The position numbers were made by a program, and so were the translations under genes. A model generated the notes under the pieces. That model saw only the letters and a list, made by a program, of their open reading frames with translations. It did not search any database and was not told the DNA's origin. Shown piece after piece: positions 55,241 to 64,000 of a DNA stretch of 64,000 nucleotides. The stretch is from Ectocarpus siliculosus (Eukaryota > Sar > Phaeophyceae > Ectocarpales > Ectocarpaceae): assembly GCA_000310025.1 (NCBI GenBank), contig FN649741.1, positions 356,767 to 420,766 on the forward strand, in the 5' to 3' direction. Every line of letters starts with the position of its first letter. Positions within the stretch are counted from its first letter, which is position 1.

Positions 55241-55711
55241 AACGCACGGCCCGTTCGCCGTCTGCCAGCATAGTCTTTTATCCACACGTTTTCCTTGACC
55301 TCAGCTTGTGCCTCTCTCGAAATTACCAGGGCATGAAGCAACTGCGACTGTATGGTTTTACACACGCATCGAAACAAAGAGCCAATAATCTCAGTGTTCA
55401 CGTATGCGTCTCTATTACTGCCCTGCCATTATTCTCCTGACAAAACATCTCGGGTCCATCTATTTATGATATGCGTCTAGGGTGGCCACGCCTATCGTGG
55501 GGCAGTCGCAGGAATATCGCGGAAATACTTACGACGGTCATTGCCTCTACCATTACCGTTGTTGTAGAGGCCCTTAAAGAAACAACACTGATGCGACAAA
55601 CCCAACGCCTAAGCTCTGCCGACCACCTATCCAACCCTTCTATCGCCGAAGCAACAAAAGTTCAACATCAGTACCAGAGAACATCACACATGGGCCTACC
55701 CGCCAGAAACG

Positions 55712-58700
55712 TCAGGGGCAACCCAAGCTATCCCTGGTGTCTACCCCCGAAACAGGGTTGGTTCCCTTGGCGGTTTCCAGGCCGCAGAGATACCTGACCT
55801 GGTCTTTCCGTAGAAACGTATCTGTGAAGTCTGCAAGGAATAGAGGGGGCATGGGATGGACATGGCCAAAGATAAGCCTGATACACACGATCTTCGTCTT
55901 GCACGCGCACGGTGGAAAGGCAAGCAGCAGCCCTCTGTGTAGTCTCGCACGCCGCTAGCAAAACAGAAACCCCAACGCATCTTGTGTAAAACCACTGAAA
56001 TTATCGACACAAACAAGCACGGTCTAGAACAACCAATGCACTAGACGAGGGTCTCACCCGCCCCTTCGATAATCGCCGGCTCCATTTTAGTAGCGCCCGA
56101 GACGTACGCCTCCGTGACCAAGGCATTCTTCATATTTGCGCCGCTGTTTTTCGAAGAAGAAGTACCGGCCCCGAGGACAACGGTGCGTTAGAAGGTTTGC
56201 CGAATAAGCAGTCAGGCCAAAACCCGAGACAAAACACTGGGTCGAGTTGGCTCGTGTTAGGCGAAAAAGAATCCCGTACTGCAGCTGCGTAGACAGGCGG
56301 TCACTTTTCAGTGAACATATGCATACGGTGACAAACGCCCACCGTGGGTGTGCCCTGTTTCCGAATACCGAGCCTCACAAAACCAGGACAACGGCAGATA
56401 CTACTTCGGACAAGACCTTACATCGTTTGACGAAGCTACATGACACATTGAACCCGCCAGTGTGTTGCTGCGTTCTCAACGCGCCCCACGAACTGAGCTG
56501 TAGGATGACGCGTATGGAGCAAAAACCCACCACTACAATTACCAATACACTGGCCCTTGTTTGTGCAACAGCGGGTAAAGCGTACAGTAGGTGGACATGC
56601 GAGGACGGCCAGCCGCCCAGACAACCATTCCATGCCTCTGGCAAGCGAAAAAAACAGCGACAGTATTGCTCCACACGCAAGCGGTGGCGACATACAGCAT
56701 GCTGCTTGCTATGGGTGCCACGACCAGGCCTAAGAATGGTGCGCCAACTCCTCGGAACCCTTTGTCTTGCCTCGACAGCTCACCTTAAATTTGCGAGTTC
56801 GAGGTTGGCTTGGTTCATGTTCGCTGACTCGAAGTTGCAGTTGGAAAGGTCAGCGTCGAAGAATCCTAGAAAATAAAAAAATGGGAAGGTTGATAGGTTG
56901 GCAGTAACAAAAACATGGAGGCATTAGACCGCAGTCGACGCTGGGCAGGGATTGCAGGAGCTCAATCTCGAAACTGCTGTAGCGTTGATAGGAATGTCTA
57001 GACGTGAGCCCTGCGTGGCCCTCGCAAACGTCGCTGTATCGCAACTCCCCGGGGAGGGGCATACACAGATCCCAAAATGTTAGTTCTCCAACGGTTGTGC
57101 TCGTCTTCTCCTCTGTCTTCCCGATCTAGGAAACATTCCGAAACCAAACAGATGGAGGCTATGTTGCGCACTACTGCTGTACGTCAAATTTCGGTTTACA
57201 AGCGGTTGGCCTCTCGCGCGCAGCATAGCGCATGGAACGAGCGATCGCGACACACACAGCGTTCAGCCGCTTGATTGTCAGAAACTCTCGTTGTTGGGAA
57301 AGCGCCACTTTGACGTTTTCATCACCTGAAAACGTTCTGCGACAAAGAGAAAAGGGCAAGGCCAGCAGCTGATACGGATCCCAGCCTAACAGACATGCAC
57401 CCTTTCTCTCTCTCTCTCTCTCTCTCTCCCTCTCTCCCTCTCTGTCTGTCTGTATGTCTGTCAATCTTCTCTCTGTCTCTGTCTCTCTCAACGCAGGGGC
57501 GGGGGCGGGCGCAGGATGCACCCGTCCTGTGTGACCACGACCGGTCGTCTACAGGCAGACCGCGCAATGAGCTGCTTCGCTTACGCAAAGGTCACCTGCC
57601 GCCACGAGCTTTGCGTTCTTGAAGTTCGTCCCGCGCACCAGGCTCTGCTGGAAGGAAACGCTGGACAGGTCCTTGTCGTGGTAGTCGGCGTTCTCGATGT
57701 TCACGCCCCGCGTAACGGTTTTCCGCGCGCCCTTGTCTCCGGTCGAAGCCGCTCCCACCGAGAGCTTGGAATCGCTGACGCTAGACATTCCCTTGTCGTC
57801 AGCGAACACGGGAGACGCTCCCAAAACGGCAGTGTGTGCGGCAGGGCTGTCCAAGAGCGGGGCTGATGTTGTCAAGGTCACCCCGAGCAGCACGGCAGGA
57901 ACGCACCTTGCCGCTGAAAGAAGAGAACAAGAACAACGCGGAGGTTGGACGGTGACAAATGTGGTGTCCTCCCGAGGCAACGTCCCCCCTGTGTTTTTAC
58001 GTGGTAATCATCTGAGAACGCGGGAGTCAGTAACGCGTTCTTTTCGTTTGGCTACATCACGCTGAGAGCCCGTTGAACACGATTTTTGGGGCAGAGGAAG
58101 GGCCCATCCTTTAGGGACTCACATGCTCACATACAACACGGAACCAGGTGAGGAAGCTTTTACGGGACGACAACCAACAGCTGGTAGCTTGTAGCTCGTA
58201 GATTGTAGCTTGCACGGCAGAAAGCAAGGACGAACGTCGTGGGTGATTTGAACTCTGACTGCAGCTGCCGGCACAGCATCCATTTCTTCGGTGCTCTAAC
58301 TCTGTATGCAATGTAGGGTGGCTGGATCCCGGCAGGCAGCAAGCAGCCCCCGTTGAAGGTGAGAGGAGATGCCTGCCGGCTGCTCAAGGTGTGTTGCTGC
58401 TCCTTGCCGTGAAGTGGAAATCAAAATCATGCACGCAGGATTGAGGAAGGCGGTGACTGCCGTGTCGCAGTCAGTTGCAAATCATGTGCAGCAGCAGCAG
58501 CAGTAGCAGCAATACATCATGCTGCAAAACCTTGATATGTTTCCAATTTAGATATTCCATAGCCCATCACAGCTGTAGTCTGGCAGGTATGCTACTTGAA
58601 TATTCAATGATGCCCTGTGCTGATTAACGCTCCTGACTCCTGACTCCTGACTCCTGACCTCTTGGAAAACACAGGCACCCACCGTCGTTGAACAAGTTCA

Positions 58701-58815
58701 TTGTGACCTGACGACCTCTCCAGGCTGTACATCTACCAGCGGATGGAGGCACGAATCCCGCCACTCCTGCTACACCTGCAGACACGACCAAGCCCTTCAT
58801 AATCATCGTCGCCAT
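55712..58815 (-). CDS. Thylakoid-lumen pentapeptide-repeat protein (nuclear-encoded, complex-plastid targeted)
   Basis: Five exons join in phase to 245 aa: 58683-58815, 57596-57913, 56784-56865, 56058-56143, 55712-55830 (TGA). The N-terminus [20 protein letters not shown] followed by FVPPSAGR is an ER signal peptide with Phe directly after the cleavage site, the plastid-entry signature of red-lineage secondary plastids. A second hydrophobic segment ([15 protein letters not shown]) and [11 protein letters not shown] form a thylakoid-transfer signal with an A-x-A-type site and no twin Arg. The mature part has A(D/N)LxX repeats: [66 protein letters not shown]. It ends with [20 protein letters not shown] and [14 protein letters not shown], the conserved C-terminal block of lumenal pentapeptide proteins (TL15/TL17-like). 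Exact function unknown. Confidence 0.9.
57403..57495. repeat. CT/CTGT compound microsatellite
   Basis: CT runs, CTCTCC interruptions and CTGT units, in the intron between pentapeptide exons 2 and 3. Confidence 0.9.
58628..58660. repeat. TCCTGAC heptamer, four units
   Basis: CGCTCCTGACTCCTGACTCC continuing in the same register. It lies just inside the first intron of the pentapeptide gene. Confidence 0.85.
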
Positions 58816-59883
58816 GGCTGGCTCACGCTTTGCGTACAGTTGAGCTCTACTGCTGCTCAGTGCTGGGTCTGCGCCGCTCTGTTGCTGATCGGGGGAGGCA
58901 CGCAATAGAGATAAACACACACGTAAAAATATTTTCGCGTGCGGGGCCTCTAGGGACAAGGGGCCGCCGCGAGAAACCAAACCACAAACTTGCAGCCAGG
59001 AACACGAGATAGCAAGGAGCCTGACGAGGAGGAGGAATGCTGAAGTTACCCTGATCAAGTGAGTGTGGCTGCCCAGGGAAGAGAGGTTAAAATTATCCTG
59101 TGCAAGGCTCAGTAACGCTGATGCATCTCATGTAGTCCTTCGCGGCGTTCTTGACGAGGAGCCTCCGCTGATGACGGCATCGAATGCCATGATGGCGATG
59201 GTGCGATGGTCGATTGTGATAAAGCAGAGGGAGGGAGTTGTTTGGTGTCACCCAGCAGCCTTCGAATGTCCGCGGAGGCCATGGCTCTTGCTCATTGTGA
59301 CCTGCCATTTGTCTGGAACAGCAGTCGTTCGGAAGCTCCGGGTATTGCTGGTGTTCCTCATGCCGCATGTCGAGCACCCCGAGCCTTGTCCTCTTCGCCT
59401 TGCCTGTTGCCTTCTCTTGTCTCTGCCCGGCGGTTGCCCCGTGCTCATGGGCCTACCTCCTCCGCTGCCGAACTAACAGCAGTAGGCTGCAGTTCAGGGG
59501 TTGTATCGTCGTCTACCAAGAGATTGCCAAAAGATTGCAAACCAAATCTGCCCCATGATCACAGCTCGATTGTTCCTGCTCCTCCGGCAGCTACCTTTGG
59601 CATGTAGGCAGACAGACCCTCTCCCGACGCACGCGCTGATACAGCTGCTGCCATGTCTTGGTTTTTAGAAATGCTCGTCGGTCAGGAGGTGGGAAGAAGA
59701 AGAAGCGATTCAGCCGGCTGCATCACCGATGCCATGGTAGAAACGATTCAATCTTATTATTGGATGCACACGCATACCTTGTACGGTCTTCGTACGGCCT
59801 TCGCCTTGCCCAGGTTGTAAGAACGTAAGAAGACGCGAGGAAGGGAGGAAGGAGGCTGTGGGGCAACAGACGACACAGGATCC
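58816..59883. promoter_or_regulatory. Shared upstream region of the pentapeptide (minus) and BRE1 (plus) genes
   Basis: About 1.07 kb between divergent start codons. Short overlapping frames only. No sharp promoter motif seen. Confidence 0.4.
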
Positions 59884-62800
59884 ATGAAGCGAGGAGTATC
59901 TGATACCGGGGCGGCCACCTCTCCCGGCCCCTCGAAGCTGCAGAAGACCTCTTCGGGATCAGATGTAAGCATGATTCCGTCCGCTCGAGGCTTCCGCGCG
60001 GAACATGACTTGCATCAGCACATGACGAAAACACCGATGCAGGGAAGTACACACCACCTCACCGCCGTACTTACAGCAGTACTGTACTAGCTTGGGGCTT
60101 GGGACCGCCGGCGGGAGCCAATGACGAAAACATGGAGTACAAGTACAGCAGTATAGACCACCGTAGTCACAGGGTAGCGTTACTAGTGTTAGACCTCCGG
60201 GGGTGCCATGCATTGATACGGTGACAGTCAGCGCTTGGAGACGCATAACACGCCGCGATGTGAGACACTGCTTGGGAGGAGGGCGCAGAGTTGCGCTGCG
60301 CGACATCGGTACCATCCCGTGTGTACATGTACGGTATGGGCTCTCTCTTCGGTTGAGAGGGGCGAATGAACGTCCCGCCTGCAAGGTGCTTGTTGCATGC
60401 CACCACACTTCCAAGGCGAAACTCACCGGCATGAGAACATATGTTCCACCTTGATAGCCCAGCACTCAAGGTACAATAGAATAGACTAAATCGACTTGTG
60501 ACCCCCCGCTACTCAAGGTCACCGTTTCGATGTTGGGTGTGTATCTGCGTGCTGTCGCTTTTGCGAGCGGCGGGTGCATCTCTTTTGGCACGGCATGCTG
60601 GCGGTCAATCTCGAACTCTTGGTGCTTCCCCTCCCTCTCCTCCCTCTCCTCCCTCTCAGGGAGACAACGGAGGCCCCGATGCTAAGTCTATCCTCCAGCA
60701 GCAGAACCACGAGCTTGCGGTTGACATGCGCCGAAGAAAGCGGCAGGAGGCCGAGCTGGAGAAGAAGCTTACCCAGGCTTGGGCTCGGCAGGGGCACTTC
60801 GATGCGACGCTGTCGTCCGTAAATCGCGCATGGCGCCAGGTGGGTCTAGGGCATGGCTGGCGTGGCTCGTGTTGGGGGGCTTTTGTCTTGCATGGGTTGT
60901 ACCTGGGTTGTTGTTTTTTTCTCCTTGCTGGAAGCGAGCGGGCTAACTGGACTAGTGAGTGGAGACTCCGGCCCATTTTCCGATGACGCGTATAATTTTA
61001 AGTGGACGGCGACTCTTTTAAGAACCAATCAATCACTGTAGGAGCTCCTTTGTAAAACCCCGGCTGATACCGAAGGTGTGTGTGTAGACTGTTGCCAGAA
61101 GAGATGAGATGAACACACGAAGAACACGGCACTGTCGTGGTAGCCTCGTTCGTGAACGACCGTCGCCTTTGACCGGCTTGCTCGTAGCGTACGTGGGGTG
61201 TACATGCTACTGGTCCAGCAGTACGGTGCGTCACTTCGTTCCGGCAGCGGTGTCCTGCAGTGCTCTGTTCCGACAGCAGATGTTTTTTCTGCCGTTGTTT
61301 TGGTTTTGGTGTTAGTGCTGAGAAGAAGCCCTATTTCCTCGCCCAAGGCTACGCACGCATGCAGCCTCCTGTCGATTTCCAATACGACGCTGCAGCTGAC
61401 GTGGTCTGCTGCAGACATTGCCCCTATCGCGGTATATTTATGTACCCGTTCACGCTACCACTGCCACTCTCTCGCAACATGACGCATCAGGTGCTGTCGG
61501 ACCTCAGCACGGCAGCCGGTGAACTGGGGCTAGGCCCTCGACCTCTGAACGTGACCGTAGCTCCCGGGGGTGATGACAAGGATGATGACGATGATGACGA
61601 AAACAAGGAGGAAGGAGAAGTGATCATGGTCAGCGTTAAGGACGGACTCTCAGGCGAGATTTTTCGTATTTTTTCACAGAATGACACGCCACATGCGTTG
61701 GCCGTTATAAGGATGTTGCACACTACATCATGGATGCCAATATGTTGGATACACTCAGGCCGTAAGATCGCGGAGTACTGCTGCAGACGTGGTGGACTCC
61801 GGGTAGTACTGGCAGTGTGCTTTCGTCGCAGACATCTCGGTGCTGCTGGTGCTGATGCGTCTATTCAGTGGCCAGCTAACTTGGAGTGAGACAAGTTTTT
61901 TGAATCAGCACCAGCTCCATGTTAACTTCTGTGCGGTCTGCAGGGTACTACTGCATATAATATAGCGGTAGTGCTACGTGACGCCACCTCCTTGCAGTGT
62001 GCCCTCTGATGGCATGCCATGCGTTTGAGCCACCTTGCTCAGGGGCACTGCACGCAACACGAAGTTCTTCTTCGGCCAGCTCTGTTCGGAATGTTGTCCA
62101 GCTGCCGCACAACATCTGAATTCATTGCGTGGCTGTTTGAATTAAATCATCCCAACAGTGCCAGTGGAGGGGCAAGAACCGGCTTCCGAGCTGTCCATCA
62201 TGCAGAAGCTGATCATGCCTGCCTCGGAGGTCCTCGCCATGGATGCCACGGAGTTTTCCTGCGGAGATCGCTTGCTCAAGGGGATGGGGAAGAAGGTAGG
62301 GAAAGTCGTGCATCACCCTGCAGACGTGTAGTAGCTTGCTGTGTGTGTATTGACCGTTTATGGGCGAGTCAGCGTCGCGCCATTCTGTTGTACGTTGTTT
62401 TCCTGCCACAACCGAAGCAGCTCTTGGGCTGTGGTACATTATAGCATGGGTTCAAGGGGGCTGGGGGTGTTGTTAGGACCTCTCCACGAACCTCGTTGAA
62501 CCGGCCGTTTCAGCCAAGCAAGTCACGTGCATCATGCATTCGTCGTTGCAGCGGTGGCATGTACCCTCATTTCCGCACACGCTCCCCCCCCCCTCCACCG
62601 TGACTCTGACGTCACGTCTGTCTCTGACGTCATGTGTCTCTGACGTCATGTGTCTCTGACGTCACGTGTTTCGTGGCAGCCCGAGAAGAGCGAGGAGGCG
62701 GCCAGTTCCCGAGAACGCCTCGCAGGCATGGCCGGCACCAGCAACGCCTTCTACGACCTCGACACCGACGGGTACGGCCTCAAGAGCCGGGAGAGCGTCA

Positions 62801-63454
62801 AGGCGGAGGCGGCGACCGACATAGCAGAGCTGGACAAGGCCCTGAAGGAGAAGGCGAGGTTCACCGGCGAGCTGGCGGGGAGGCTGTTTCAGGCACTGCA
62901 GGCTCACCTGATGGCCCTGCCGCCCGAGTCGCGGAAGGACACTCTTGACAAAGCGCAGCTGGAGATGGTGGGCAAGAAGAAGAGGCTGGAGGCGGAGAGG
63001 GATTTCCTCAGCGATGAGCTGACGCAGGTTGGTGGTGGTCCCCGGGGGGCATGGCAGACGAAGAAGGTTGGCTGTCGGTGATGGGTTTGCTACTCCAGCA
63101 CGGTGCGATCGATCGATGGACACGCAGGAGGGCACTTGCTCTGCTGCTGCCGCTGCTGCCGCTGTTGCTGCTGCTGATACCTTCGCGAGTTGGCCTGTTT
63201 ATTCTTGCGCTACGCTTACATGCCGTGATGCTTGTGGCTTTTGCCATTGACCAAAACTGCGACGAGTGCTTCGAACGTGTTTTCGAACGTGGTTTTTGGA
63301 ATGTTTCGACAACCCAGGCGAGGAAACGGTGCATGGAGTTGTCGGAGTCGGTGACCTCCCTTCGAGAGAACTGCCGCAAGGCTAACCGCACTCTGGACAA
63401 GCTCGCGGCAGACGGGGTGATCGTCGAAGTTCCGTCGGAAAAGGGCACCTCAGG
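59884..63454 (+). CDS. BRE1: BRE1 (RNF20/RNF40-type) E3 ligase, N-terminal part, 3' end beyond the window
   Basis: Exon 1, 59884-59964, reads MKRGVSDTGAATSPGPSKLQ, KTSSGSD|GTAAGC, the short basic/Ser-Pro start usual for BRE1. Exon 2, 60660-60839, reads ILQQQNHELAVDMRRRKRQE, AELEKKLTQAWARQGHFDAT, LSSVNRAWRQ. This is the diagnostic BRE1 block (LQ.QN..L...L..RK..E.ELE.KL...R...DATL..VNR.W.Q). A third exon near 61492-61620 reads VLSDLSTAAGELGLGP and then an Asp/Glu tract. Its donor is unclear. Exons 62159-62295, 62680-63027 and 63318-63454 are coiled coil (TDIAELDKALKEKARFTGEL, KRCMELSESVTSLRENCRKA). The C-terminal RING finger is not in the window. BRE1 with its E2 monoubiquitinates histone H2B during transcription. 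Confidence 0.85.
62602..62668 (+). repeat. CTCTGACGTCA tandem repeat next to a BRE1 acceptor
   Basis: Four to five copies of TCTCTGACGTCAYGTG lie immediately before the acceptor gtggcag at 62679. Each contains the palindrome TGACGTCA, the consensus CRE/bZIP site. Confidence 0.85.
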
Positions 63455-64000
63455 GTGGGTCAGACAGACAGGCTGCTGCAGATGAATGATACAATAGCGT
63501 TGTTTATGATTTTCGCTTTCATGTGTGGCTGGTTCGGGTGATGATACAGATTGTCTCAAATGCCCGTGTACGTGCAGCAATGGGATTGATATCGCCACGC
63601 GCCTCGTGCGAAGGTTTTTTGATGTGAGATGGTACCGCTGTTGTGTCCCCATTCAGACCTTGGTGGTCCACCATAATCTTGAGGCAGCTTTTTTTCACGT
63701 GTGGTCCCACAGTTTTGGCTTAGCATTGTACCGTAGCAAGCCTCGCCATCGTACACAAGATGACGTACGATTCCAGCCTCTCTACTCATTCATGCCATCT
63801 ACACTTCCGTTTCAAAACAAAAAAGCTGTGTAACCCTGATTTCGGTGGATCACTTGTTGATACAGAGACCCCAACAACAACAACAAGCGTTGTCCTGTGA
63901 GCGGGTTGCAGCTAACTCTCCATCCTGTGTTAATTTACACATCAGTGTGGCTATGTAAGCGACAAGCACCCCCCCCCCCCCCCCCCCTCCCTCTTTTCCC
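63455..64000. other. Presumed BRE1 intron, ending in poly-C
   Basis: Begins GTGGGT at the exon 63318-63454 boundary. No further exon seen before the window ends. A run of about 20 C lies at 63968-63986. Confidence 0.5.

Overview
This is nuclear DNA of an intron-rich, GC-moderate eukaryote. It carries GT-AG introns of tens to about 1500 bp, many exons joined in conserved phase, poly-G/C tracts, MITEs, LINE relics and microsatellites. A thylakoid-lumen protein with a signal peptide, a Val-Ala-Gly/Phe cleavage context (the 'ASAFAP'-type plastid entry signal) and a second lumen-transfer signal points to a stramenopile with a red-lineage complex plastid. The style of the genome fits a brown alga such as Ectocarpus. 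The species is inferred, not proven. Three 100-N scaffold gaps lie at 26857-26956, 37594-37693 and 52352-52451.

Layout. 614-805(-): exon with a basic helical segment. 1678-5017(+): four-exon protein of unknown function. 7659-14507(-): multi-exon CRAL-TRIO/Sec14-domain gene, heavily invaded by repeats (LINE 3' fragment, TIR transposon with a nested MITE, three minisatellites, duplicated splice donors). 15227-18060(+): protein with four ZNRD2/p27-type zinc ribbons. 18653-20204(-): secreted Cys-rich GCC2/GCC3-like protein, with a 98-bp (GA)n upstream. 20825-24911(+): ankyrin-repeat protein with a telomeric-repeat array and LINE tails in its introns. 26698-33576(-): complete R1R2R3 MYB (MYB3R). 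35065-35910+(+): RNA polymerase III subunit RPC9. 36757-37467(-): protease-like ORF, probably from a transposon. 37943-39830: tandem repeats carrying TATA boxes and splice donors. 42529-45881(-): coiled-coil protein made of many small in-phase exons. 47963-53329(+): membrane-anchored Lys/Ala-rich coiled-coil protein. 55712-58815(-): thylakoid-lumen pentapeptide-repeat protein. 59884-end(+): N-terminal part of BRE1 (RNF20/40-type H2B ubiquitin ligase).

The host genes are ordinary eukaryotic housekeeping and regulatory genes (cell-cycle transcription, Pol III, histone H2B ubiquitination, lipid transfer, plastid). They are not an operon. Three pairs are divergent and could share upstream DNA: MYB3R/RPC9, pentapeptide/BRE1 and coiled-coil/membrane protein. 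The most unusual signal is in the CRAL-TRIO gene. A TA-flanked inverted-repeat transposon sits inside a 5' splice site and leaves its GT intact, and two other donors of the same gene lie within direct duplications. Exon models were assembled by hand from splice signals, phase and protein sense, so terminal exons are the least certain parts.
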